A stretch of 64,000 bases of DNA from a virus, in IMG/VR virus record IMGVR_UViG_3300043434_000833, positions 1 to 64,000 of that record; one strand, 5' to 3'. The notes under the pieces were generated by a model. That model was not told where the DNA came from. It did not search any database and saw nothing but the letters and a program-made list of their open reading frames with translations. Positions 16,275-24,932 of this stretch are shown here, in pieces. Position 1 is the stretch's first letter. Every line of letters begins with the position of its first letter. The position numbers and the translations under genes were made by a program.

Positions 16275-16867
16275 GTTATCAATATCCAAAACATTTTAAA
16301 TACCCCAATGAAAGAGTATTCTTTACTGACCACATATCATTATGGGAATCGTTATTAGGTGATTTAAAAAACAAACCAAATAAAACATTAGAAATAGGGG
16401 CACTTTATGGTGGGTGTAGTGTTTATATTTTAGAGGAGTTCTGTAAAGAAAAAGGGTCAGAACACGTTATTATGGATATTAATAAAAATGACTTCATCAC
16501 CAATAATTTATTGCCATATAAAGATAAGGTTAGGTATCTTTTAGGCGAATCATCTGACTCTTTTAAATTATTCACCGAAAAAGAAATATTTGATTTAATA
16601 TATATCGACGGTAATCATATGTCAAAATATGTATTGGAGGACACCGTTAATTCATTTTATGTTTTAAAAGATGGTGGGTATATGATATTCGATGATTTTG
16701 GTGGTGGATGGGAACAAGAGAAACATATGCAAGTTAAAACCTCAGTCGAATCTTTTGTTCACTCGTATGAAAAATACATTGACGTTATTCACCAAGGATA
16801 TCAATTCATCATTAGAAAAAAAGAATATATTAATAAAGAAGAATTAAAAGAAAATTATTACAAATGA
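16271..16867 (+). CDS. class I SAM-dependent methyltransferase (Methyltransf_24-like)
   Basis: Small-molecule or sugar O-methyltransferase. Seen: motif I TLEIGALYGGCSVYILEE (residues 39-56), motif II VIMDINKNDF, the acidic-His site IFDLIYIDGNHMSKYVLEDT and GGYMIFDDFGGG near 135-146. The IDGxH motif is typical of the macrocin/CmcI-type group acting on sugars or antibiotics. It lies between a GT2 gene and an epimerase gene with 4-bp overlaps on both sides, supporting a role in glycan methylation. Confidence 0.85.
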   Translation: MSYQYPKHFKYPNERVFFTDHISLWESLLGDLKNKPNKTLEIGALYGGCSVYILEEFCKEKGSEHVIMDINKNDFITNNLLPYKDKVRYLLGESSDSFKLFTEKEIFDLIYIDGNHMSKYVLEDTVNSFYVLKDGGYMIFDDFGGGWEQEKHMQVKTSVESFVHSYEKYIDVIHQGYQFIIRKKEYINKEELKENYYK

Positions 16868-17859
16868 AAATATTAATTACAGGGGTTGCAGGATTATTAG
16901 GTTCAAGATTATCTGATTATATTATTGAGAATCATCCGAATGTCCACATAGTAGGGATTGACGATATGAGTGGTGGGTATCGAGAAAACGTAAACCCTAA
17001 AGTTGAATTGTGGGAAATGAATTTAGTGAATGGTGACATCGCCGAATGCTTTGAAAGACATCAATTTGATTATGTTTATCACTTCGCAGCTTATGCTGCC
17101 GAAGGATTATCCCCATTCATTAGGACATATAACTACCAAAATAATTTAGTTGCAACATCACGCATCATTACTGAATGTATTAAACATAACATCAAGCGAT
17201 TGGTCTTTACTTCAACGTTGGCGGTTTATGGTCACCAAGATGGTAATATGTTTGATGAGATTCAAGTACCAAAACCAATAGATCCGTACGGTGTTGCAAA
17301 ATATGGTTGTGAAATGGATATTCAGATTGCCAGTGAACAACACGGACTTGATTGGTGTATCATTAGACCACATAACGTTTACGGTGTTAAACAGAATGTG
17401 TGGGACAAATATAGAAATGTTTTAGGTATTTGGATGTATCAACATACCATCAACGAACCTATGACTATTTTTGGTGATGGTACACAAACCAGAGCGTTTA
17501 GTTATATTGATGATAGTCTTGAACCATTATGGAAAGCATCACAAGATAAAAGAGCATCGAAAGAAATTATTAATTTAGGTGGTATTAAAGAATATTCAAT
17601 TAATGAAGCGAATGAGATTCTACGTGAAGTAGTTGGTGGGGGTACCGTGAAATATTTTGAGGGCAGACACGAAGTAAAACATTCAATACCAACTTGGCAG
17701 AAATCAATAGATTTATTAGATTTTGAACATAAAACAGATTTAAAAGAAGGATTAACTAAAATGTGGGATTGGGTACAGACTCAACCAATTAGAGAGAGAT
17801 TCGTATGGCCATTTTACGAATTAGATAAGGGAATTTATTCATTTTGGAAAACTAAATAA
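16864..17859 (+). CDS. SDR-type NDP-sugar epimerase/dehydratase
   Basis: Extended short-chain dehydrogenase acting on nucleotide sugars with tightly bound NAD(P). Seen: GVAGLLG (residues 7-13), HFAAYAA near 73-79, FTSTLAVYG (115-123), the catalytic pair Tyr142 and Lys146 in YGVAK, and RPHNVYGVKQN downstream. 331 residues matches UDP-glucose 4-epimerase-like enzymes, but substrate (UDP-Glc/GlcNAc or another) cannot be told. Active-site residues are intact, unlike two SDR relatives at 51362 and 53017. Confidence 0.9.
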   Translation: MKILITGVAGLLGSRLSDYIIENHPNVHIVGIDDMSGGYRENVNPKVELWEMNLVNGDIAECFERHQFDYVYHFAAYAAEGLSPFIRTYNYQNNLVATSRIITECIKHNIKRLVFTSTLAVYGHQDGNMFDEIQVPKPIDPYGVAKYGCEMDIQIASEQHGLDWCIIRPHNVYGVKQNVWDKYRNVLGIWMYQHTINEPMTIFGDGTQTRAFSYIDDSLEPLWKASQDKRASKEIINLGGIKEYSINEANEILREVVGGGTVKYFEGRHEVKHSIPTWQKSIDLLDFEHKTDLKEGLTKMWDWVQTQPIRERFVWPFYELDKGIYSFWKTK

Positions 17860-18456
17860 ATGACAAAAGAATTAGTAGTATCATATTATAAAGAAAACCT
17901 ATTATGGTTAAATAAAATAAAGGATTATAAAATTACAGTTTATAATAAATCTGAAATTGAAATCCCTAACACTATTAAGTTGAATAATGTTGGAAGGGAG
18001 ATGCACACGTATTTCCACCACATTACCACTAACTATGACAATTTATCTGATTGGGTATTCTTCACACAAGGAGAACCGTTTGATCACGTTAAAAATTACG
18101 ATTGGTTATTAGACGTGTTCCCAAATTCGTTAGTATATAACAAATTAAACGTAGATGATTGTTATTTTTTTACCAATGGAATTTTTAAAGATAAATTAAT
18201 TAGTAAATCTAACGGAACTCCTCATCATCACCCAATATTAAATATTGATTCATTGTGGTCTTCACTATTCACGTCACCGCCACCAATTGAATATCCATTT
18301 GTTGCAGGTTGTTTATTCTGTGTAACTAAAGAACAAATAAGGATGAGGGATATTTCCTTTTATGAGAAGTGTAAAAAAATAACTGAAGAAAGGGAACAAT
18401 CTCCTTGGGAGTTTGAGAGGATGATGTTTTACGTTTTCAATAAAAATGTGATATGA
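17860..18456 (+). CDS. DUF3431-like protein
   Basis: The stretch LNNVGREMHTYFHHITTNYD (residues 41-60) followed by DNLSDWVFFTQGEPFDHV matches my memory of DUF3431 ('NvGRE…yl.hI..nYd.L.d..vFlQG.p..H'), a family often near glycosyltransferases and of unknown activity. The conserved Asp/Gln/His residues look intact. Contains PHHHP around 121-125, possibly metal-binding. It starts directly after the epimerase stop, and its stop overlaps a 29-aa ORF by ATGA. Confidence 0.7.
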   Translation: MTKELVVSYYKENLLWLNKIKDYKITVYNKSEIEIPNTIKLNNVGREMHTYFHHITTNYDNLSDWVFFTQGEPFDHVKNYDWLLDVFPNSLVYNKLNVDDCYFFTNGIFKDKLISKSNGTPHHHPILNIDSLWSSLFTSPPPIEYPFVAGCLFCVTKEQIRMRDISFYEKCKKITEEREQSPWEFERMMFYVFNKNVI

Positions 18457-18542
18457 ATAAAATAGATAATCACTATGAATTCTTAGAAAATAATGATATA
18501 TTATTTGGAGATGGTTATAAAAAAATAATTTTTGGATTTTAA
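18453..18542 (+). CDS. very small ORF, 29 aa
   Basis: MNKIDNHYEFLENNDILFGD then YKKIIFGF. It starts in an ATGA overlap with the DUF3431 gene and ends 13 bp before the GT2 start. No domain; it could be a short peptide or a non-functional remnant that keeps ribosomes moving to the next gene. Confidence 0.35.
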   Translation: MNKIDNHYEFLENNDILFGDGYKKIIFGF

Positions 18543-18555
18543 AAAAAACAATAAT

Positions 18556-19665
18556 ATGAATATAAGTTTAGTACTTGCGGTTTACAATAAATTAGAATTA
18601 ACAAAAGAATGTTACAAAAATGTTCGTGAATTATATCCCGAAGCTCCATTCGTTATTAGTAGTGGTGGTTCATCTGATGGTACAAAAGAATGGTTACAAT
18701 CATTAGAAGACGATAACTTATCATTCTTTCACGATGATGATAGATTAACATTCTCAGAAACATATAACGCAGGTGTCGATTTAGTAGACACAGACAAATT
18801 GGTTTTGATACATAATGATATGGTAATCGGCCAAGGGTTTTTAGAAAACTTAGACCGTTTACTTGATGAAAATCCTAATACATTATTATCATACACAACA
18901 ATTGAACCTCCAATATTTGCGGGTCATCAAAGACCGGGTAAAGTTATATTAGATTTAGGTGGTGGATTTGAGGATTTTAATCACAAATTATTTAAAAAAT
19001 ATGTCGAAGAAAACAATAAAAACTGTAACATCTACGACGGTGCCGTGTTCTTTATGAGTGGATTTAAATCTATGTTCGTTGACTTAGGCGGATTTGATGG
19101 TTTTAGTTTTGTTCCTTGTTTCTGTGAGGATGACGACTTTTTAATTCGTGCAAAACTTAAAGGTTATAACTTAAAGACAACGGATTGTGCTATCACATAT
19201 CACTTTGTTTCACAAACATCACGATTTAGTGAAGAAATGAAAGATAATAGAAGCGGTATTGAGTTATTTTCAAATAGAAATTTTGTCAGGAAATGGGGTA
19301 TTATGATACCTACGTTTAACCAGTTAGGGTATCAAACACAAGAAAACTTTACGTTTAATAAATTTACCATTGCACTACATTTAAGTGATATGAGTAAATT
19401 ATCATTATTAGAACCATTCTTCGATAAGATTGTAGTTAATGAGGACCCAAAAGAATATATTGAATCGGAACAACCAACTACACGTTACAATCTTTCAACT
19501 AAATTTGAAGATGTTGATAATGTGGACGTAAGAATTACACACATTAATGAATTAACGGATGAGGATTTAAATTTATTAACGAGTATTAGATTAAGTATCC
19601 CATCATTAGAAGTGGGAGAATATACATTAAATAATTTAGTGATTGATGTTAAAAATAAAATCTAA
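18556..19665 (+). CDS. GT2-type glycosyltransferase with C-terminal extension
   Basis: GT-A transferase: ISLVLAVYNKLELTKECYKN start, SSGGSSDGTKEWLQ nucleotide-sugar region, then LIHNDMVIGQGFLENL (DxD-like) and GFDGFSFVPCFCEDDDFLIRA with the ED motif typical of GT2 enzymes. ATG 18556 is chosen because it fits the family start and has an AATAATATG context; a TTG at 18532 would add 8 residues of no family relevance. The last about 100 residues (from around 270) are extra and unassigned. The stop overlaps the convergent GT2-like gene by 4 bp. Confidence 0.88.
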   Translation: MNISLVLAVYNKLELTKECYKNVRELYPEAPFVISSGGSSDGTKEWLQSLEDDNLSFFHDDDRLTFSETYNAGVDLVDTDKLVLIHNDMVIGQGFLENLDRLLDENPNTLLSYTTIEPPIFAGHQRPGKVILDLGGGFEDFNHKLFKKYVEENNKNCNIYDGAVFFMSGFKSMFVDLGGFDGFSFVPCFCEDDDFLIRAKLKGYNLKTTDCAITYHFVSQTSRFSEEMKDNRSGIELFSNRNFVRKWGIMIPTFNQLGYQTQENFTFNKFTIALHLSDMSKLSLLEPFFDKIVVNEDPKEYIESEQPTTRYNLSTKFEDVDNVDVRITHINELTDEDLNLLTSIRLSIPSLEVGEYTLNNLVIDVKNKI

Positions 19666-20297
19666 TATGCGTAGTTACCTACGTGTTTAACTTTCATACT
19701 CAATTGGGTGTCAATGAATACCTCGTAACCCAATTTTCTTAATTTATCCAACAATATAAAGTCTTCACCGAAGTAATCTTCGGTGTTTTCTTTGTATTGA
19801 AATTCAAAGTAAGGTTTCTCTAATTTATCGAACATATCTAATTTCATTAACATACATCCCATACCGACACCTTGAACTTTTATTAGTTCATTTTGTGGCA
19901 CCATTGGAACCCAACTGTCCCAATCATTTAAATCCGTATATGCAACCGTTTTAAGAGGTTTTGAACGTCTCATATAGTTACAGGCCACAATGTCCTTATT
20001 GTGTTCTAAGAGACGTAAGGCGGTGGTTGATGAGAACATCATATCACTATCAATCCATAAGACATAATCAGATTTAACTTCTTTAGCCTTTTTAATTAGA
20101 TTGTTTCTTTGATTTAGTAAAATCGTACTTGAATCAAAAAATAGGTAAGCGTCGATACCTGCCTCTCTTGTTGTGTTGAATAACTGTGTTATTGAATATG
20201 CAAATTGTGAATGTACAGTATCTCTAGTCGGAACTAAAATGGATAATTTAAGTGGTTTCACCTCCCACATTGAACTGTTATTGATTGATTTACTCAT
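19662..20297 (-). CDS. GT-A-type glycosyltransferase, phage-like
   Basis: LSILVPTRDTVHSQFAYSIT (residues 18-37) followed by a nucleotide-sugar strand and YVLWIDSDMMF with the DSD metal site, then DIVACNYMRRS and GEDFILLDKLRKLGYEVFID with the acidic catalytic region. This arrangement is common in phage GT2 proteins of 200-260 aa. It starts within 4 bp of the end of the 147-aa gene upstream (ATGA overlap). Confidence 0.85.
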   Translation of the reverse strand: MSKSINNSSMWEVKPLKLSILVPTRDTVHSQFAYSITQLFNTTREAGIDAYLFFDSSTILLNQRNNLIKKAKEVKSDYVLWIDSDMMFSSTTALRLLEHNKDIVACNYMRRSKPLKTVAYTDLNDWDSWVPMVPQNELIKVQGVGMGCMLMKLDMFDKLEKPYFEFQYKENTEDYFGEDFILLDKLRKLGYEVFIDTQLSMKVKHVGNYAY

Positions 20298-20737
20298 AGT
20301 CCTGGTGTGTTGTCTGTTATTATATCACTTTGGTATGTAAATTCTCTACCATTATTTACCATCTCTTCCACTCGTCTCATTAGAAGTTGATAATCTTTAA
20401 TTGGAAAATTACTAATTGTTGTATATGTTAATCTTGAATATGTATTAGTTAATAAAATATCCACAGCCGCAATTCTAGCCCACTTCTCAATTAAACACAT
20501 TCTTAATACGTTTTCATCACCGTCCAATAGCCCTTTAATACGTACTTGATCATATTCTTTAAGTATTTCACTTAACATCTTATGTTCTCTTTTATAATAA
20601 GGTATAAAAGAAAAAAAATACGTCAATTTGAGACGATTCATAAACTTGATGAGTTTTTCTCTATCGAAGTTTATTCCATTCCATTTGACGTATTGTAATT
20701 CGTATTTTGAGGGGTATTTCTTATACGTAAGATTCAT
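20294..20737 (-). CDS. hypothetical protein, 147 aa
   Basis: Helical, basic/aromatic protein (KLTYFFSFIPYYKREHKMLS around 37-56) with no recognised motif. It sits between the 72-aa virion-like protein gene and a glycosyltransferase gene, so it might be a virion or assembly protein, but nothing in the sequence shows this. Confidence 0.65.
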   Translation of the reverse strand: MNLTYKKYPSKYELQYVKWNGINFDREKLIKFMNRLKLTYFFSFIPYYKREHKMLSEILKEYDQVRIKGLLDGDENVLRMCLIEKWARIAAVDILLTNTYSRLTYTTISNFPIKDYQLLMRRVEEMVNNGREFTYQSDIITDNTPGL

Positions 20738-20773
20738 ACGTATAATATAAGTAAAAAATGTGTAAAAGTAAAA

Positions 20774-20992
20774 TTAATATGTACCTGATCCTGATAAACC
20801 TCCGAAGCTTGAACCTTCGATAGTTTGTGACCCTGAAGGAATACTAGCAACACCTGAATATGATCTATTTCTACCCACACCTAAGGTTGAGTTTAAACCT
20901 ACTTGTACTTGACCTGGTGTAGATGCTAATCCCAAGACTACACTTATTCTTCCCATACTTACTTCGGTTCCCGTTGCTGGTACTGTACCCAT
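20774..20992 (-). CDS. small Gly/Ser-rich protein, probable virion component, 72 aa
   Basis: Low-complexity, beta-like sequence with GVGRNRSYSGVASIPSGSQT (residues 38-57) and a flexible GSSFGGLSGSGTY end. The composition matches that of the adjacent tail-fibre protein and of phage baseplate/fibre small proteins. It has its own TATTTATA element overlapping a hairpin at 21021-21060 and no enzyme motif. Tail or fibre component is the best guess. Confidence 0.55.
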   Translation of the reverse strand: MGTVPATGTEVSMGRISVVLGLASTPGQVQVGLNSTLGVGRNRSYSGVASIPSGSQTIEGSSFGGLSGSGTY

Positions 20993-21020
20993 AATATATC
21001 TCTTTTATCTAAATTCTTTT

Positions 21021-21060
21021 TATAAATACCCACTACATCATTTTATAACGTAGTGGGTAT
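21021..21060 (-). promoter_or_regulatory. hairpin overlapping a TATTTATA motif
   Basis: An 11-bp perfect inverted repeat (21026-21036 with 21050-21060, 13-base loop) lies between the fibre gene stop and the 72-aa gene. On the minus strand it is followed by only a short U-rich run (UAUUUAUAAAAAG), so it is at best a weak terminator. TATTTATA (21021-21028) overlaps its end, 28 bases before the ATG at 20992. Read-through control between the two genes is likely. Confidence 0.5.
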
Positions 21061-21071
21061 GGTTAATATAA

Positions 21072-22742
21072 TTATTTTATTTTAGCTTCTAAAGCCTCAA
21101 TACGATTTAATAATTCTTTGTTGGTTTCAATTAATAATGCTACCAATCTATCATATTTAACCGCTTTATAACCGTTCTCTCTTGTTGTTACAATTTCAGG
21201 TAAAACAGCCTCGATTTCTTGTGCCTTAACACCGATATCGTGACCTTCGTTTTCGTGAATACCTTCCATTGGAATCCAATCAAATGAGTAACCGTTAATT
21301 TGTTTTAACTTATCTAAAGAGTTAGGAATATTTTCAAAATTTTCTTTTAATCTTTCGTCTGATGCGTAGTATGCTATGACGTCATTGGTTGCTCTGATTA
21401 AACCCGTAGTTGCCGGTGCTGCAGTTCCTACACCTAATCCCGTTGTAATGTATGCATTTGCAAATTGTACACTTGAAGATGTTGCAACTGCCTGACCGAT
21501 TGAAACTTGAGTCCCTGACACACCAACACCAGTACCTGCGGTTACAACAGTAATATCTGCACTACCATTAAATGATACACCTTGTATTGCTCTCGCCGTT
21601 TGTAATGTTGTAGCGGTTGATGCGTTACCTGATAATGTTCCGGTAATCGTACCTGTAACCCCTAATGTGCCATTTACCTGACTATTTGACCCTAATGTAA
21701 TTGTTGTTCCATCATCAGTAATGTTTGAATCATTTAAATGATCTCCACCCGCAGATTTAGCAACTTTATTATTTGTTAATGTTGGTTCACTACCTAACGC
21801 TCCTGTATTTCTCGGTCCCGACATTAAAATACCACCCGTATAAGACGCACCTGAGGCTTGTTGGTATACCCAACGATCGTTTAAACTATCCCAAAATAAT
21901 GATCCTGTATGTAATGAACCACTATCCATAACAGATAAACCACCAAATCTCACACCAGGAGATGAAGTGTTAACTGTGATTACATTGTCATTTACTCTTA
22001 ATTGAGATGCGGTTGTGTATGTAATTGATGAAGAACCTAAAACGTTTAAGTTTTCAGTAATTGTCAAAGAACCTGTTATCGTGGTATTTGAATTAATGTT
22101 TACAAATGAACCGTTATCACTAACATTGGAATTAACCATAGTGTTAGATGAGAACTTACCTAAAACATTGTCTGTTCCTGATACTGTTACCGACGTACCT
22201 GACGTACCCGCAGTTCCTGATGAACCTGAAGTACCTGATGATCCACTAGACCCTGAAGTACCTGATGATCCACTAGAACCTGAAGTTCCCGATGAACCGT
22301 CAGAACCGCTAGATCCCGAAGTACCTGATGATCCACTAGAACCTGAAGTTCCCGATGAACCGTCAGAACCGCTAGATCCCGAAGTACCTGATGATCCACT
22401 AGAACCTGAAGTTCCCGATGAACCGTCAGAACCACTAGAACCTGAAGTTCCCGAAGTAGCGGCATTATATGACGTACCATTAATAACCACGTCATTCGTC
22501 ACATAAAGTGATCCTGATATTGTTTGGTTATCTTTAAATACGTTACTACCGGTAATAGCAAATTCAGTTGAGTCTTTGCCATCTAATTTATTGGAATCAG
22601 CAGCATAAGACGCTGAAATTGCGTTTGAGGTTGTACCGCTAATGGTTGCGTTTATTACACCGTCTACAGTAATGTCACTTTGGAAATGGGCCGAACCCGA
22701 TACCGTGAGAGATCCTGAGATGTTTGCATCAAATATTTTCAT
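21072..22742 (-). CDS. tail-fibre-like protein with collagen-like shaft and S74 chaperone domain
   Basis: Receptor-binding fibre of the virion. Order: N-terminal beta region (1-95) with repeated GSLTVSG- and SGSLYV-like strands; collagen-like shaft of GSS/GTS/GSD triplets (about 97-182); beta-helical region with SQLRVNDNVITVNTSS-type repeats; and a C-terminal intramolecular chaperone/autoprotease of the Peptidase S74 type, ASDERLKENF with Ser461 at the self-cleavage site (conserved Ser-Asp), then GVKAQEIEAVLPEIV. The fibre would trimerise and then shed the last 96 residues. The shaft is encoded by a 63-bp tandem repeat (22261-22449). Gene neighbours are glycosyltransferases, one of O-heptosyltransferase type, so the Ser/Thr-rich shaft is an attractive glycosylation target. 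Confidence 0.92.
   Translation of the reverse strand: MKIFDANISGSLTVSGSAHFQSDITVDGVINATISGTTSNAISASYAADSNKLDGKDSTEFAITGSNVFKDNQTISGSLYVTNDVVINGTSYNAATSGTSGSSGSDGSSGTSGSSGSSGTSGSSGSDGSSGTSGSSGSSGTSGSSGSDGSSGTSGSSGSSGTSGSSGSSGTSGSSGTAGTSGTSVTVSGTDNVLGKFSSNTMVNSNVSDNGSFVNINSNTTITGSLTITENLNVLGSSSITYTTASQLRVNDNVITVNTSSPGVRFGGLSVMDSGSLHTGSLFWDSLNDRWVYQQASGASYTGGILMSGPRNTGALGSEPTLTNNKVAKSAGGDHLNDSNITDDGTTITLGSNSQVNGTLGVTGTITGTLSGNASTATTLQTARAIQGVSFNGSADITVVTAGTGVGVSGTQVSIGQAVATSSSVQFANAYITTGLGVGTAAPATTGLIRATNDVIAYYASDERLKENFENIPNSLDKLKQINGYSFDWIPMEGIHENEGHDIGVKAQEIEAVLPEIVTTRENGYKAVKYDRLVALLIETNKELLNRIEALEAKIK
22261..22449. repeat. 63-bp direct tandem repeat in the fibre gene, three copies
   Basis: Units start at 22261, 22324 and 22387. 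The first two are identical and the third diverges after about 50 bases. Each encodes 21 residues of the collagen-like shaft. The perfect identity of two units suggests recent expansion, and copy number may vary between phage relatives. Confidence 0.85.
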
Positions 22743-22763
22743 ATGGTTATATTGTTATACTCA

Positions 22764-22771
22764 TATAAATA
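22764..22771 (-). promoter_or_regulatory. TATTTATA motif before the fibre gene
   Basis: On the minus strand TATTTATA ends 21 bases before the ATG at 22742, the same spacing as before the Hint-like gene at 35756. The short gap between the glycosyltransferase stop (22800) and the fibre start holds little else, so this is a good candidate for the fibre promoter. Not shown experimentally. Confidence 0.35.
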
Positions 22772-22799
22772 CTTGATTATTTGTGTTTATGAAAAAAAT

Positions 22800-24932
22800 C
22801 TATAAATTTCTTATTAAATTATTTAATTCTTTAATAACATCGTCTCCAGTTATGGTTTTAGAACACTCAAATTGTTTATCCGTACGTTCAAGTATGGGGC
22901 ACCAATTCCAATTTCCAGGGTCAAATTCGTGATTTGACCAACAGCTATTACACACATTTTTATTGATTATGCGGGTAACACCATTTAAAGGTTCTAAATC
23001 TACGTCAGTGAACCCCGATATAATGACTGTTGGAGTTTCCGAAGCCCAAGATAACCAACTTAAACCGCTACTAATACCAATAAAGAATTCGGACTCCTGT
23101 AAAACTTTAATTAAATCTTTTAAACTACCTTTTGGTTGAGTTGTAATACCTTTAGGATGTTTATTACCCATATACCCGTCCTCTTCTCTTGATAATAATC
23201 TTACCTCGTAACCTTTATCATTTAAAAAATCAACAACTTCTTGCCAACCCGTTGGGTTATTCCAATATTTACATTGTGAAGTTGAGTGGATTGCGATTGA
23301 AACTAATTTTTTCTTCTTCTTACCTAATTTTGGTAACAATGGTTTAAGTTCAACATATTTTAAACCTAAGATGTCGGAACCTACCTTCATCAACGGTTCC
23401 TTTTTAGGGTCGGTTAAATGTCTTGAATAGTCTATTTCACGTTTATTATCGTAGAATAACCCTAATCTATATAATGCATATACATTGTTAACAACCGCAC
23501 CAGGCTCGACAAATGTTAAATTTGGGTACTGTTCTTTAAATAAATCATTATTAAACGATGAACAAATTACCTCACAATTTTTATCAATTCTAAATTTTTC
23601 AACATATGGTATCCAAGCCAAACTGTCACCTAATGATTTGGATTCAAAACAAATCATCACTCGTTTATTTGATGGGTCAAATTCATATTCTTGATAAAAG
23701 TCATTATCAACACCTTTTATTTTAATCAACCAATCGACGTAATATTTTTTTGAGGTTCTCGCCCAATGATTACTCTTTAAATTTAATCGATACTCAACTT
23801 TGTTATTTTTCTTATTGATAAATTCCACACTATAAAGATAGTCACCATCTTCGACGATTTCGACGAATGGTCCATCTACGAAATTGTAATTGACTTTTCT
23901 ATTCGATGGTTTATCTTTTCTAATAATTTTATTTTTTCTTCTAAATTCATTCACATTAGTGTCTAATTTTTGTTCAAAGATTGTTACTCCTTGATGAAAG
24001 ACTTCGACTGTTTGACCTTCGACATATGTACCAATTTTATTTAGTACATAATCACCTCTTTTAATTGTTTGAAAAGTTTTTAAATCACCATAGGTAATCT
24101 CTATTAGATAATCTTTATCTGCCGGTTTTTCGGAAAACCCCGAGATAAAGTGAATATATAACATATTAAAATCGTCAACACCTAAATAAGTTTGTAGACG
24201 GGTACCATTTTTAGTGATACCGTTTCTATTCCAAGCCGCAAAAATATTTAACTCATTGTCATTAGGGACGTACTTACTAACAAACACACTATCGGTAACA
24301 GTTCTTAAGGTTTGGTAGAATACCTTCTCTAACTGCCATCTATTGGGTTTATTTTTAAAATATTCTTCTTTGGTATTAATTTTATTGATTAATTCTAATG
24401 CGATATCGGTTTTAATTGAGAATATGTAAGTGGCACTATATGGATTTTCTTCTTTTGTTGAATCTTCCGAATATTCGTAGACAACCGCATCATTACTCCT
24501 CATATACTCCATAAAGGATTGACGATATTGTATTTCATCAGGTAAATTATCATATTCTAAAAAGTGGATGTATTTTTTTCCTAATTGTTTGGCTAAGTTG
24601 AATGCGTTTTTCATAGTTAACCAAATCGCATAGTCGTGATGAAAATCTACTTTATTGATTATTTTATAATCACCTAAATCGGTCCATCTATCACTAAAGA
24701 CATCGTATTTAACATAATCTTTTTCTAATAAAATATCGTTATTCGAGTCATAAATAAAATAATCTGCTAACTTTTGAATTTCAGGATTAACAGGATAATG
24801 TCCACATAATATAATTGGGCAATTATATACCCTCAATCTTGTAAGTAATTCCTTTAATACGTTTTCTTTATCTTTATTATCGGGCCAGCAGTCGACCACA
24901 AACACATCTTCCGTAAATTGTGTGTATCCCAT
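22800..24932 (-). CDS. O-heptosyltransferase-like GT-B protein with N-terminal extension, 710 aa
   Basis: The C-terminal half resembles glycosyltransferases of the bacterial autotransporter O-heptosyltransferase (BAHT) group, which add a heptose to Ser/Thr of strand-loop-strand proteins. Seen: KRVMICFESKSLGDSLAWIP (about 430), YWNNPTGWQEVVDFLNDKGY, GISSGLSWLSWASETPTVII, and the hallmark CNSCWSNHEFDPGNWNWCP followed by ECSKTITGDDVIKEL, a Cys-containing end that in the family coordinates metal. The first 400 residues are not part of the standard family and include YLDFEYDNLP-like strand/acid patterns, possibly another GT or lectin-like part. The gene is directly upstream of the Ser/Thr-rich fibre gene in transcription order, which is consistent with glycosylation of the fibre. 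Confidence 0.75.
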   Translation of the reverse strand: MGYTQFTEDVFVVDCWPDNKDKENVLKELLTRLRVYNCPIILCGHYPVNPEIQKLADYFIYDSNNDILLEKDYVKYDVFSDRWTDLGDYKIINKVDFHHDYAIWLTMKNAFNLAKQLGKKYIHFLEYDNLPDEIQYRQSFMEYMRSNDAVVYEYSEDSTKEENPYSATYIFSIKTDIALELINKINTKEEYFKNKPNRWQLEKVFYQTLRTVTDSVFVSKYVPNDNELNIFAAWNRNGITKNGTRLQTYLGVDDFNMLYIHFISGFSEKPADKDYLIEITYGDLKTFQTIKRGDYVLNKIGTYVEGQTVEVFHQGVTIFEQKLDTNVNEFRRKNKIIRKDKPSNRKVNYNFVDGPFVEIVEDGDYLYSVEFINKKNNKVEYRLNLKSNHWARTSKKYYVDWLIKIKGVDNDFYQEYEFDPSNKRVMICFESKSLGDSLAWIPYVEKFRIDKNCEVICSSFNNDLFKEQYPNLTFVEPGAVVNNVYALYRLGLFYDNKREIDYSRHLTDPKKEPLMKVGSDILGLKYVELKPLLPKLGKKKKKLVSIAIHSTSQCKYWNNPTGWQEVVDFLNDKGYEVRLLSREEDGYMGNKHPKGITTQPKGSLKDLIKVLQESEFFIGISSGLSWLSWASETPTVIISGFTDVDLEPLNGVTRIINKNVCNSCWSNHEFDPGNWNWCPILERTDKQFECSKTITGDDVIKELNNLIRNL

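Noticed and set aside
22187-22495. A second minus-strand frame with repeated Val/Leu/Arg/Gln units over the same repeat
   Set aside because: Frame shadow caused by a repeat length divisible by three; no domain or start context.
22015-22506. A plus-strand open frame of Glu/Pro/Asp repeats across the fibre shaft
   Set aside because: It is the antisense reading of the 63-bp repeat that encodes the collagen-like shaft; the S74 and beta regions confirm the minus frame.
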